Position numbers and translations under genes: made by a program
Assembly (NCBI RefSeq): GCF_019393635.1
Contig: NC_057863.1
Coordinates: forward strand, 572,206,284 to 572,270,283
Reading direction: 5' to 3'
Length of the DNA stretch: 64,000 nt
From: Dromiciops gliroides
Lineage: Eukaryota; Chordata; Mammalia; Microbiotheria; Microbiotheriidae
The notes under the pieces: generated by a model
What the model was told of the DNA's origin: nothing
Seen by the model: only the letters and a program-made list of their open reading frames with translations
The model's database searches: none
Shown: positions 20,913 through 30,602 of the stretch, in pieces
How the letters are laid out: each line of letters starts with the position of its first letter
Position numbering within the stretch: position 1 is the stretch's first letter

Positions 20913-21235
20913 GTGGCACAAAGGATAGAGCTCCAGGCCTGGAGTCAAGAAGACCCACCTTTTAGCTGTGTGACCCTGGGCAAGTCACTTAACCCTCATT
21001 GCCCCCGGGGTGGGGGGGAGGAGAGAAGACCCACCTACCCACCTTCCTCAATTCAAATCCAGCCTCAGACACTTACCAGCTGTGTGCAAGTCACTTAACC
21101 CTGTTTGCCTCAGTTTCCTCATCTGTAAAATAAGCCAGAGAAGGAAATGATAAACCACTCCAGTATCTTTACTAAGAAAACCCCAAATAGAATCACAAAG
21201 AGTCAGACACAAGTGAAATATGACTGAACAACAAC
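20913..21235 (+). mobile_element. RTE-tailed SINE split by a small SINE insert
   Basis: Head GGTGGCACAAAGGATAGAGC to AAGACCCACCT, then after the insert CAATTCAAATCCAGCCTCAG, GTTTGCCTCAGTTTCCTCAT, ATAAACCACTCCAGTATCTT, the RTE tail with AGAGTCAGACACAAGTGAAA and a final ACAACAAC. Confidence 0.8.
20961..21023 (+). mobile_element. 63-bp SINE 3'-end insert with G-rich tail
   Basis: Only the last part of the young SINE is present (TAGCTGTGTGACCCTGGGCA to CTCATTGCCCC), followed by a G-rich stretch instead of a poly-A tail. The duplicated target AGAAGACCCACCT is perfect at 20948-20960 and 21024-21036. Confidence 0.85.
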
Positions 21236-21607
21236 TGAAACGTAGCGGAAAAAAAACAGCACCAAATTTAATGCGTTCCCATCATTCTGTTACATCTGCT
21301 CCTGGTAATTACAGAACAGCGGTACAAGGCAGGAAACTGAGAGTCAGGCGGTAACCAAAGCATTGCCCCCATTAAGATTTCCCTGCCCTCTGAAGAGACT
21401 TTGCTCTTTGCTGCTGGAGAATTTCCTGAGGCCAGGTTAGAGAAGTTTGTGCTCAGGTTGGTCACAGCATGGAATAAGTCAAGGCTCTCAAACAGTGTTC
21501 TCTACCTCCTACAACCCAGGCACCATTCATTTTCTCTAGACATTTTCAAGCTGCTGCTTGGCTTCTTCTGTATAAAAGTACCCTGAAGTCAGTTTAAAAG
21601 TTGGACA

Positions 21608-21762
21608 GGGGCAGCTAGGTGGCGCAGTGGATAAAGCACTGGCCCTGGATTCAGGAGGACCTGAGTTCAAATCCTGCCTCAGACACTTGACACTTACTAG
21701 CTGTGTGACCCTGGGCAAGTCACTTAACCCCCATTGCCCTGCAAAAAAAAAAAAAAAAAAAA
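21608..21762 (+). mobile_element. Young tRNA-derived SINE, A subtype
   Basis: Sense copy with a tail of more than 20 A. Target duplication AAAAGYTGGACA at 21596-21607 and 21763-21774 with one mismatch. Confidence 0.95.
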
Positions 21763-21779
21763 AAAAGCTGGACAAATAT

Positions 21780-22180
21780 GCATGACCCCATCTACCTTTG
21801 GCTAGCACATTTTTCCCCTTCCTGCAACTAAATTGGTTTGGGGGACTCTCAGTGTAGACACTCCCTCCATCCCCATAGACTGATAGCCTTAGAGAATTGC
21901 CTGGGGCACTGAGATGTGGAGTGACTAGTTCAGGGTCAGTTTGTGTCAAGGACACAGACCTGGGACCCAGGCCTATCTACCTAGGTACTCTTCTACCATG
22001 TCTCTCAGCTAGAACACATAAATATATTGTAGGGTTTATTACACTATCACTGCTGAGATTCATTTCATAAGATATGTTTCCTTCTTAGACTTTGTAACTT
22101 TGCAAGTAAGTTACCTATCCCCTTTCTCTGGGGATTGCAAATGAATTGATATTGCTTACTGGATAATACACGCATGTATA
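21780..22180. other. Unassigned sequence
   Basis: No repeat or credible coding frame. A minus ORF of 139 codons (21536-21955) is largely the translated SINE. Confidence 0.3.
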
Positions 22181-22272
22181 TGTAGCTAATAAGTATTTGA
22201 GACTGGATTAGAACTCAGGTTTTCCTGATTCCATGTTTGGTGCCCTATCTATTGAGCCACCCAGCTGCTCTG
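22180..22272 (-). repeat. MIR remnant
   Basis: TAGCTAATAAGTATTTGAGA, TTAGAACTCAGGTTTTCCTG and TGAGCCACCCAGCTGC are the antisense 5' half of a MIR/MAR-type SINE. Confidence 0.7.
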
Positions 22273-23580
22273 ATCCTCACATGAGAGAAAACCCAAGGAT
22301 GTCGTCCTCCTTGTACTCACTAAGCAATTTAGAAACAGAGATACTTGGGAAGAAATTCACATCTGAATTTATTCCTGTCCTGTTTACTGTTTTAGTTTTC
22401 ATTATATTCCACTTTCCTTACTTTTTACCAGCCTAGATTGTCTCCTTGTCTTCCCAACTCTGACATCATGCATGAATAAGCGTCTACCTGGGCCTAAATG
22501 ACCCCATAGCATCTGGATAATAAATAAGATCCTCCATAACGGCCTTGTTAACTAAACTGGAGTACATGGGTGGGACCTACCAACCTTCTGATTCTCCCTC
22601 AATCAATTATAACATTCAAAGATCACAAAGTGGCACTCTGAAATCATAGGATAACACCTTATTCCTTATCAATCACCATCTTGGAACTCCAAATAAGGAA
22701 TGAGCACGTCAGAAATGGGACTTTTCTGGTATGAAAAGAGAAAGCCAGAAGTTATCTTGGGGAGTGTCATACCACAAGTGGATGTGGAGGACCATAGTTA
22801 CCACCACCACCACCACCACTTCCCTGCTCCTGCCCTCCTCAGCCCTCCATAGGTTCTCCATAATCTCCTTTCCTACTAACACTTCTGGTAAGATTTGGGC
22901 TGGCCACCTGCAAGGGGACTTAACTTGTTAATAACACTAGGAGATTCATCTCTTCCCAGTTTGGGAAGAGAGGAAGCAAATGTGAGATCAAGACTAAAGG
23001 ATGGGGTCTCCCTGCTATAGCAGGAGTTTTTGAAGGATCTCTCAAACAGAAGGGGAGAGAGGGAAGGAGGAAAGGAGGGAAGTGTTGGGGCTTTCCAGCC
23101 CTCATACACCAATACACATACATAACAGTGATACTTACAGTGCCCTTTCTCAAACCCAAGCCTCCAAGGGAAACCACAAGGGGTGAAACTTAAAAGGACA
23201 AATGGCAAAGTCTAAGCCTGCTTTTTATTATAGCACTCTCTCAGGTGGCCAGAGTATTGAATAAAAAAAAATAAGGAACTGATAGTGCTTACCTTCTTCC
23301 TTCTCTTGCTTCAGAAGGATGTATCTTCTAATTGTGTCCTTTTATTTGATCAAAGACTGCATCTGACTGATCTCATCTTATTTCTGATAAATGCCTATGG
23401 TTGACTCTCATCCTTGCTTTTCATTGTGTCCCTTTTTGGAGGACATCTCTGGGAGCCACACAAGAGAGAATGACCTTTCCTAGCCCAGGCCTGGGATCCC
23501 AACTCCCCCAGCCTACGGCTAGAGAGTTTTTGCTCTCCAACTGGGGGCCATTGGTATTTTATTTATATTGGTATTTTATA
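22273..23580. other. Unassigned repeat-poor sequence
   Basis: More than 1.2 kb without a recognised repeat, apart from a short CCA repeat near 22800-22818. Several short ORFs of 65-110 codons on both strands show no domain and overlap one another. No gene is called. Confidence 0.3.
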
Positions 23581-23591
23581 ACAACAATTTC

Positions 23592-23745
23592 TTTTTTTCT
23601 TTTTTTTTTTGGTGAGGCAATTGGGGTTAAGTGACTTGCCCAGGGTCACACAGCTAGTAAGTGTCAAGTGTCTGAGGCCGAATTTGAACTCACGCCCTCC
23701 TGAATCCAGGGCCGACTTTATCCACTGTGCCACCTAGCCGCCCCA
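23592..23745 (-). mobile_element. Young tRNA-derived SINE, intermediate subtype
   Basis: Reversed copy with target duplication ATAACAACAATTTC at 23578-23591 and 23746-23759. The head lacks a few bases near GGGCCGACTTTATCC. Confidence 0.95.
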
Positions 23746-23994
23746 ATAACAACAATTTCAAGAGCAGAACTACTATAAAGTTAGGATCTTTAAATCTCCT
23801 TGGGATCAGGAACCTAAACCTATTATATCCTGTAGTGGTTACACCTTAATAAACCTCATTTGGACATGAAAAACCCAAGCACAGAGTTTCTCCTTTTCCC
23901 TTCCCTCAGGCAACCCCTGATTTTACACATCATTACTCACTTGGAGGGACCTTTGATGGCCAATGAAGGGAGAGGAGAAACCAACCTTCTCCTT

Positions 23995-24162
23995 TTGGTA
24001 AGACCACAGACTTCAAGATGGAAGGAATCTTTGAGGCCATCAGATAAGGAAACTGAGACTGAGAGAGGTCACATAACTAATAAGTGTCAATGGCAGGGTT
24101 TGAACTCGGGTCTTCTTGAATTCAAGCCCAGAGATCTATTCACTGTGCCACCTAACTCCTGG
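23995..24162 (-). repeat. MIR remnant
   Basis: AAGGAAACTGAGACTGAGAG, GGTTTGAACTCGGGTCTTCT and TTCACTGTGCCACCTAACTC in antisense order. Confidence 0.7.
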
Positions 24163-24786
24163 AATTTAAAGTGTCCTCATTTGAACCGTTGCAGACTTGC
24201 CCTAATTTATATTCATTTGCTGAACTCCTTCTCGCTGAAAAGACCGGGCCTAGCTCTAAAAGATTAATAACAAAGTACCATATGGCATCAAATGAATGCT
24301 TCAGTCCAGGGGTATGCAAGAGCCAGCTGGAGGGCTCAGGAGAGACCATTGTTAGAGTTTCAGTGTGAGCATTGACACCTCAGGAAATTAGCAACTGCTA
24401 CAAATCAAGGCCTGATTTAAATCATCCAGTCTTAAGAAAGAGTTCCTAATACAGATTAAATTTAAAAGTGTATTTCTGTTTATTACTTTACATAATAGCT
24501 TTCCTCTCTGGCTCTTCCGGTCTCCCATTAGGGAGGCGTTGGCGTGTGTTTTGTTTCTTGCCCCTGCCTCCCTTGGTTTCAGTCACCTAAAACCCTGTCA
24601 GTTCTGTCCCCCATCACTGGAGATCCCTGTTGCTGTCTGAGGTCAGGATGTAGCTATTGTGTGTTAACTCTCTGCTTGGGCAGGAGGATTTGGCCAGGCA
24701 TTCTCAGGAGGTGGTCATTGAAGCCACAAGTGTGGGTGAGATCTTCCAGGGTAAGAGCACAGAGTGCTGTTCTGCTTATGTGACCT
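24163..24786. other. Repeat-poor block, candidate conserved element
   Basis: The part at about 24170-24480 is AT-rich with TAAT and TTTAAATC-type words and no repeat. Overlapping 65-codon ORFs occur on both strands at 24152-24368 but carry no recognisable domain. No gene is called. Confidence 0.3.
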
Positions 24787-24856
24787 TCTGTAAGGAATAA
24801 TAGCTACCCTTTATGTAGTGCCTGCTTCATGCCAGGCATCACACTAAGTACTTTGT

Positions 24857-25240
24857 TGTTGTTGTTGTTGTTATTGTTGTTCAGTCATTGCATTATGTCT
24901 GATTCTTTGTGACCCCATGGCCCATAGCACACCACTATGGCCATGGGGTTTTCTTTCTTTCTTTCTTTCTTTTTTGGTGAGGCAATTGGGGTTAAGTGAC
25001 TTGCCCAGGGTCACACAGCTAGTAAGTGTCAAGTGACTGAGGTCAGATTTGAACTCAGGTCTTCCTGACTCCAGGGCTGGTGTTCTATCCACTGCGCCAT
25101 CTAGCTGCCCCTGCCATGGGGTTTTCTTGGCAAGGATACTGGAATGGTTTGCCATTTCCTTCTCCAGAAGCAAATGGAGGTTGAGTGACTTGTGCAGGAT
25201 CACACAGCTATTAAGTGTCTGATGCTGGATTGCCTATTTA
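24857..25240 (-). mobile_element. RTE-tailed SINE split by a young SINE
   Basis: Starts with a TTG microsatellite (the reversed ACAAC tail), then GTTCAGTCATTGCATTATGT, GATTCTTTGTGACCCCATGG. After the insert it continues GGCAAGGATACTGGAATGGT, TTGCCATTTCCTTCTCCAGA and a short MIR-like head. Confidence 0.8.
24956..25112 (-). mobile_element. Young tRNA-derived SINE, intermediate subtype
   Basis: Reversed copy inside the RTE-tailed SINE. Target duplication GCCATGGGGTTTTCTT at 24940-24955 and 25113-25128. Confidence 0.95.
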
Positions 25241-25404
25241 TAGGTCAGAAACTCTGAGGGCCTTCCCCTCCCAGACTGATTCTTTTGTGAAGGCAAAATA
25301 GGCCATCTTTTGCCTTAATTCTTACCTAGCCTTTAACTACTGAATGGATGTTGTCTCAGACAAACTGAGACCTGAGAAAGACCTTAGCTTAAAAAGGCCA
25401 AGGT

Positions 25405-25550
25405 TGGGGCAGCTAGGTGGCACAGTGGATAGAGCACCAGCCCTGGATTCAGAAAGACCTGAGTTCAAATCTAGCCTCAGACATTTAACACTTACTGGCC
25501 GTGTAACCCTGGGCAAGTCACTTAATCCCAATTGCCTCACCAAAAAAAAT
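25405..25550 (+). mobile_element. Young tRNA-derived SINE, B subtype
   Basis: Sense copy with target duplication AAAAAGGCCAAGGT at 25391-25404 and 25551-25564. It lies at the left edge of the composite-SINE tail that follows. Confidence 0.95.
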
Positions 25551-25564
25551 AAAAAGGCCAAGGT

Positions 25565-25757
25565 CTCCCATTGCATCGGGGACATTGCTAGTCGTCTTGA
25601 CCTATGTCTTGCCACTGAACTCCTATGACTCTGGAGGAGAGAGTGAGGCTGTTGACTTTGCACAGCCCTGTCTCACTTAAATCCAATTCACTTGCGAGTC
25701 AAGATATTACTTTCCTGATGTCATTGGTCCTCTTTGAGAACAAAGGATGAACAATAG
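25565..25757 (+). repeat. Composite SINE 3' domain
   Basis: CTTGCCACTGAACTCCTATG, GACTCTGGAGGAGAGAGTGA, ACTTTGCACAGCCCTGTCTC, ACTTAAATCCAATTCACTTG, TCATTGGTCCTCTTTGAGAA and an ACAATAGC end. The same text occurs at 58650-58840, and in reverse at 36536-36599 plus 37273-37375, so it is a dispersed repeat with its own 3' domain. Confidence 0.8.
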
Positions 25758-26262
25758 CAATCTGCTGTATTCAAACTCAGGTTTTTCTCCCTCCAGGCCC
25801 AGTTCTCTAGCCACCAAGCCTTCTGACTGCCTCACTAAATACTTTACAAATATTATTTATTTCAATTAATCCTCATAACAACCCTGGTATTAATCGTCAT
25901 AACAACAGGTGGTATTATCCTCATTTTACAGATGAGGAAACTGAGGCAAGCGGAGGTTAAGTGATTTACCCAAGGTCACACAGCTAGTACATGTCTGAGG
26001 TTAGATTTGAACTCAGGTCTTCCTGACTCCTAGCCTAGCCCTTCCTCCACTGCACCACCTACCTGTCTACATCACCTCTCCTGGCCTCTGTGTCCTCATC
26101 TGTAAAATGAAGACTTTGGACTATATGTTCCCTTAAATTCCTCAAAGCTGTAAGTTCACTTACTGCTTTAAATCTAAGCTCCCTTATAGTTTTATATCTG
26201 CAAGAGCAGAAGGTTGAGAACTCAGCCTTTGAGTATGCCCCAAAACATAAAGAAGTAATACC

Positions 26263-26417
26263 GGGGCAGCTAGGTGGTACAGTGGATAGAGCACCATCCC
26301 TGGATTCAGGAGGACCTGAATTCAAATCCGGCCTCAGACCCTTGACACTTACTAGCTGTGTGACCCTGGGCAAGTCACTTAAATACAATTGCCTCATCAA
26401 AAAAAAAGAAGAAGAAG
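26263..26417 (+). mobile_element. Young tRNA-derived SINE, intermediate subtype
   Basis: Sense copy with an A tail followed by GAA repeats. Target duplication AAGAAGTAATACC at 26250-26262 and 26418-26430. Confidence 0.95.
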
Positions 26418-26589
26418 AAGAAGTAATACCAGCAAAAAAGAGGAAGAAGGAGCTGCTCAAGGGCTGGTTTAAAAAAAAAAAAAAAGAAAGGGAAGGGGAG
26501 GGGAGGAAGGAAGGGAGGAAGGGAGGAAGGAAGGAAGGAAACTCAGGAAAATGCAGACTTGTGGATGTAGACTCTGTGGTATCCTGGAT

Positions 26590-26960
26590 ACCGGGGATGA
26601 AGATAACTGAAAAGACAAGAGAGTCAAATGCTGCAGAGAGGCCAAAGAAAAGGAGGACTCTTAAGATGTCATTGATTGGGGGGATTAGGAAGCACAGGTG
26701 ACTGAAAAAAAACCATTTCAGTAGAGTGATGGGGAGGCAAGCCAAGTAAGGTAAGGAGGTAAGGAGGAAATGGAGGCAGAGGTGAAGATGTTCTCTTCAG
26801 CAGCAGAGAAGTCCTCTGAAATAATCCATAACAGGATGTAGGACGTTCTCCAAAGAAAAATAGGATTTTTGAGAGATTTGCTGAAAAGAGAATCTGCCTA
26901 TGGAGTGATGAATCTACATACATACCTCTCTCTCTGTGTCTCTCTCTCTGTGTCTCTCTC
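26590..26960 (-). mobile_element. L3 (CR1-clade) LINE fragment
   Basis: AGTCAAATGCTGCAGAGAGG, AAGATGTCATTGATTGGGGG, CATTTCAGTAGAGTGATGGG and GCAGCAGAGAAGTCCTCTGA follow the antisense order of the reverse-transcriptase part of L3. The coding strand is minus and is broken by stops. Confidence 0.6.
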
Positions 26961-26982
26961 TCTGTCTCTCTCTCTCTCTCTC
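26925..26982. repeat. CT-rich microsatellite
   Basis: CTCTCTCTCTGTGTCTCTCT-type array of about 58 bp. Confidence 0.95.
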
Positions 26983-27066
26983 CACTAATTGTTTCTTTTT
27001 TTAAGTTTTAATATTTTTTTTAGCAATAGGTTCAGCACTAGACAGCATTAGTCCAAATGAAAAAAT

Positions 27067-27238
27067 CTCCCCTAGCTTAATGGCCCCAGTAATTAGAGCT
27101 CTCTCTTCAAACTATCTTGTATTTGCCTATCTATGGACATGTTAACCCTGCCCCAACTTTACTAGACTGTAAGCTCCTTGAGGGAAGGACATTTTTTCCC
27201 CATTTCTTTCCCAGTATCCCCAACACTTGACACATTTG
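27067..27238 (+). repeat. Inverted duplication, left arm (L3 3' end)
   Basis: 172 bp of sense L3 3'-end text (TAGACTGTAAGCTCCTTGAG, CCCAGTATCCCCAACACTTG) whose reverse complement matches 29506-29678 with about six differences. Both copies leave the L3 consensus at the same ACACATTTG junction, so one derives from the other. Confidence 0.9.
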
Positions 27239-27319
27239 AAGGCTTTAAATGGTTTGCTGCAGGGGGAGGCCATCTAGTCCAGCCTTTTTATTTTACAAAT
27301 AAGAAGACAGGCCCAGAGA

Positions 27320-27510
27320 GGAGATGTGAGCTGCTGGTCCAGTGAATAGAGTTTCAGGTCTAGAATCGAGAAACCCCAACTTCAAATCTGGCCTCAGACA
27401 CTTACTAGCCCTGTGACCCTGGGCAAGTCATTTTACCTCTTTTGCTTCAGTTTCTTTTGAGGCAAAATGAAGATAATAATAGCACCTACCTCCCAGAGTT
27501 GCTTTCTGTG
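27320..27510 (+). repeat. MIR
   Basis: GAGCTGCTGGTCCAGTGAAT, AACTTCAAATCTGGCCTCAG, CTGTGACCCTGGGCAAGTCA and GATAATAATAGCACCTACCT in sense order. Confidence 0.8.
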
Positions 27511-27580
27511 ATGCAAGAAAAGACTAGAGTTCTGCAAGCTTATCAAAGTGAACAAAGGATGCTTCAAAAACCCAGCCTTG

Positions 27581-27730
27581 GGGCAGCTAGGTGGCGCAGT
27601 GGATAAAGCACCGGCCCTGGATTCAGGACTACCTGAGTTCAAATCCGGCCTCAGACACTTGACACTTGCTAGCTGTGTGACCCTGGGCAAGTCACTTAAC
27701 CCCCATTGCCCTGCAAAAAAAAAAAAACAA
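27581..27730 (+). mobile_element. Young tRNA-derived SINE, A subtype
   Basis: Sense copy close to the apparent family consensus. Target duplication AAAAMCCCAGCCTTG at 27566-27580 and 27731-27745 with one mismatch. Confidence 0.95.
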
Positions 27731-27978
27731 AAAACCCCAGCCTTGCCTTTCCTCATCTTTTCTTCTCTTTGTGGCTTAACTCCAACCTCTCAGTCAATAA
27801 GCACTGCTTATTACATGTCAACCACTATTGCCTAAAGTCTGAGTGCCCTCATACTCTCCCCAAATCCTTGTATCCCCTACTTTCAGTTTCTCACCTTGAA
27901 TTAGGAATCACTGATAAGGCTTAATATGCTACGTGTCCCAGAGAGAGTTTGCATATTCATGGAAAACAAAGTCTCGAA

Positions 27979-28174
27979 CCAATGGAATGAATCTCTAATT
28001 GTGGAATTTTAGGTTTTCTCACCAAGCAGGAAGCAAGTTATCTGGGGGGAATAGTTAAGGGGATACACTTGACGATATAAAAGCTAGGGCATCTGAACAG
28101 TCCTTGAGACCCACCATATCCCCATAATGGTAGAATTACATGTTTGTAAGGATGGGAAGGCAAGAGAGTCAGGT
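27979..28174 (+). promoter_or_regulatory. Candidate TATA promoter and splice donor
   Basis: A CCAAT word at 27979-27983 and TATAAAAG at 28076-28083 would place a start site near 28106. About 65 bp downstream stands a textbook donor, CAG|GTAAGA, with GT at 28173-28174, giving a short candidate first exon at about 28106-28172. An octamer-like TTTGCATATTCAT lies at about 27948. The block could equally be an unrecognised LTR. No downstream exon was identified. Confidence 0.3.
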
Positions 28175-28620
28175 AAGACATTCACTATAGTAGTTCATGC
28201 TCAGGGACTTGGTGTTCCTGAGTGGATTTCCCTGTATGTCTGTGTATCCCTCTCGGGAAGGCCTAGGCATTGCTTTGTGTGGTGGGTTTCCATTTCTTGG
28301 TCTTGGGCACAAGGAATACCAAAGAGTTTGGAAATGATGACGGACATGTCTCAAAATTAGTGATAAAGCTTATTCTTAGCCATGGATCCCCTATTTTCTC
28401 CTGCATGCCCCTGTCTGAAGTTGTGTCACCTTTTCAATCTGAGGTCATGAGACCCTGGCAATGACTGTTGGAGAAGTTTTGGGGAGAGAGAGAGCTGAGG
28501 ACTTTCCCAGCACCCCTGAAATCCCACACCCTCCCCCAAATAGGAATCTGTCTACCTGCCCTTAAATCTGACTCTCTGTATATATCACATCATGGCTCTG
28601 AGAAATTGTTCATCCTTGGA
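28175..28620. other. Unassigned sequence
   Basis: No repeat and no credible coding frame. It would be intron sequence if the promoter at 27979-28174 is real. Confidence 0.3.
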
Positions 28621-29221
28621 ATTACTTTGACATCCCTGGTGGCATGTCCAATTTAAGGACCACTATGGCTCTGAGGCTCAGATCTGGCACTTTTTTTGCA
28701 TTCTGGGTATTTTCAGCCTGCCCCCACCCCATTCCCCCTCCAGGAGAAGGGAAAATGCATTTCCAGCTGTAATGACAGGGAGGGGAAGGAGGAGCCAGAG
28801 CCTTTTCCTTCCCCATTAAAGTCCTGATTGGGAGCATAAAATGCCATCTGTAATTCGGTACCTGCTGTGTAGAAGATGTGCATTCAGGGCAGGGAATCCA
28901 TTTGCTTTTATGAGAGAGAGAAATTTCCCCCCTGAAAGTCCTATTATAAAAGCAATTAGTCTCGTGGAAGGATCCTGCTCTCCAAAAGAACTAATTCTGA
29001 GCACAGCTGCTCCTCTGTATGAAATGCCTAGATATTATGGTGGTGGGTGGATCCGATCTTCATCTGTGGAGCTTCTCTCCCTAAGGGCCAGCCCTGCCTT
29101 TACCCTAGGCTGGGCAAGGGAAGAGAGGTCCACTTCTCTTCCCCTTGTCATCTACTACCCTCACTGTGCCAGAGGGTATGCCCATATTAAAGTGCCCAGA
29201 ACTTGCAAGTAGGAGAAGGGG
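28621..29221. other. Repeat-poor block, candidate conserved noncoding element
   Basis: About 600 bp with no recognised repeat between dense repeats. The part at about 28800-29020 has mixed composition and TAAT-type sites (TGTAATTCGG, GCAATTAGTC, ACTAATTCTG). The ORF at 28841-29212 (123 codons) has competing frames and no domain. Regulatory identity is inferred, not shown. Confidence 0.35.
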
Positions 29222-29276
29222 TCCCTGAACAAAAGCCAATGAATATTTTGTTAATTTCCTACTATGTGCTGAGTGG

Positions 29277-29508
29277 AGGCAGCTAGGGTAGACCACTGGG
29301 TCTGGAGTCAGAGAGACCTGAGTTCAAATTCAGCCTCAGACACTTACTAGCTGTGTGATCCTGGGCAAGTCACTTAACCTCTTTTTGCCTTAATCTACTG
29401 GAGAAGGAAATGGCAAACCACTCCTGTATCTTCACCAAGAAAACCCCATGGGCAGTATGGTCCACAGGGTCATGAAGAGTCGGACACAATTGAATGAATG
29501 AACAACAA
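29277..29508 (+). mobile_element. RTE-tailed SINE
   Basis: GGCAGCTAGGGTAGACCACT, CTAGCTGTGTGATCCTGGGC, then the tail: GAAGGAAATGGCAAACCACT, ACCAAGAAAACCCCATGGGC, GGTCATGAAGAGTCGGACAC, AATTGAATGAATGAACAACA. This is the clearest BovB-like tail in the window. Confidence 0.88.
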
Positions 29509-29678
29509 ATGTGTCAAGTGTTGGGGATACTGGGAAAAAAATGGGGAAAAAAATTTCCTTCCCTCAAGGATCTTACAGTCTAGTAAAGTTGGGGCAGGGC
29601 TAACATGTCCATAGATAAGCAAATACAAGATAGTTTGAAGAGAGAGCTCTAATTACTGGGGCCATTAAGCTAGGGGAG
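29506..29678 (-). repeat. Inverted duplication, right arm (L3 3' end)
   Basis: Antisense L3 3' end that is nearly identical to the reverse complement of 27067-27238. It is continuous with the larger L3 that follows and so is the likely source copy. It directly abuts the RTE-tailed SINE end. Confidence 0.9.
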
Positions 29679-29744
29679 GCACCTGAGTTAAGGCTTTAGG
29701 AGGAAGAGATGAGGAAGGGATGCATTCCAGAAATGGGGCACAGG

Positions 29745-29900
29745 GGGGCAGCTAGGTGGCACAGTGGATAAAGCATTGGCCCTGGATTCAGGAGGACCTA
29801 AATTCAAATCTAGCCTCAGACACTTGACACTTACTAGGTGTGACCTTGGACAAGTCATTTAACCCTCATTGACCTGCTCCACAAAAAACACACCAAAAAC
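29745..29900 (+). mobile_element. Young tRNA-derived SINE, A subtype
   Basis: Sense copy in the L3. Target duplication AGAAATGGGGCACAGG at 29729-29744 and 29901-29916. CTTACT is followed by a small deletion. Confidence 0.95.
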
Positions 29901-30450
29901 AGAAATGGGGCACAGGCTGGGGAAAAGCATGGAGGTAGAAGTTGGAATGGAAAGGGGAACTGCAAGATCATCAGTTTTGCTGAATTGTAGAGGATGAGAG
30001 GGAATAACAAGTGATCAGTTTGGAAAGATGAGTTGGAGTCAGATTGTGAAGGGCTTTTCAGACAAGTTGTTATTTTATGGTCAGACCTGTGCTGTAGGAA
30101 CATCGATTTGGAAGAGCTATGAAGGACAGTTTGGAGAGGACAGACTCAAGCCAGGGAGATCAGCTAGAAGGCTACAGCAGCAATGCAAGTAAGACGTAAT
30201 GAAAGCTTGACCTAAGGTGGTTTCTGTGTGAATAGAAGGGAGAAAATGCATAAAAGTGATGCTCTGGAAAATAGCATCAGTGAGACTTGGCAACTGATTG
30301 GATATGAGAGCTTGCAGGCCTGACTGACTAGAAAGATGATGGTGCCCTTCACAAAAATAGGCAAGTTTGGAGCAATTGGGGGGTGGGTTTGGGGTGGGCA
30401 AGAAGATAATGGATTCTGTTTGTGATATATGGAATTTGAAATGCTTAGAG

Positions 30451-30602
30451 GGGGGCGGCTAGATGGCGCAGTGGATAAAACACCGGCCCTGGATTCAGGA
30501 GTTCCTGAGTTCAAATCTGGCCTCAGACACTTGACACTTACTAGCGGTGTGACCTTGGGCAAGTCACTTAACCCCCATTGCCCTGCAAAAAAAAAAAAAA
30601 AA
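30451..30602 (+). mobile_element. Young tRNA-derived SINE, A subtype
   Basis: Sense copy in the L3. Target duplication GAAATGCTTAGAG at 30438-30450 and 30603-30615. Confidence 0.95.

Larger units (their letters stand above)
24787..26066 (-). repeat. Antisense MIR split by nested insertions
   Basis: The MIR 3' part (ATAGCTACCCTTTATGTAGT, GCCAGGCATCACACTAAGTA) stops at about 24856 and appears to resume at about 25825 (CTCACTAAATACTTTACAAA, CCTCATTTTACAGATGAGGA, CACTGCACCACCTACCTG). The repeated CACTAARTACTTT word marks the break. About 970 bp of other SINEs lies between. Confidence 0.6.

Noticed and set aside
26059..26745. 228-codon minus ORF
   Set aside because: It strings together an antisense L3 piece, a GGAA tract, a translated SINE and a MIR; a chimera of repeats.
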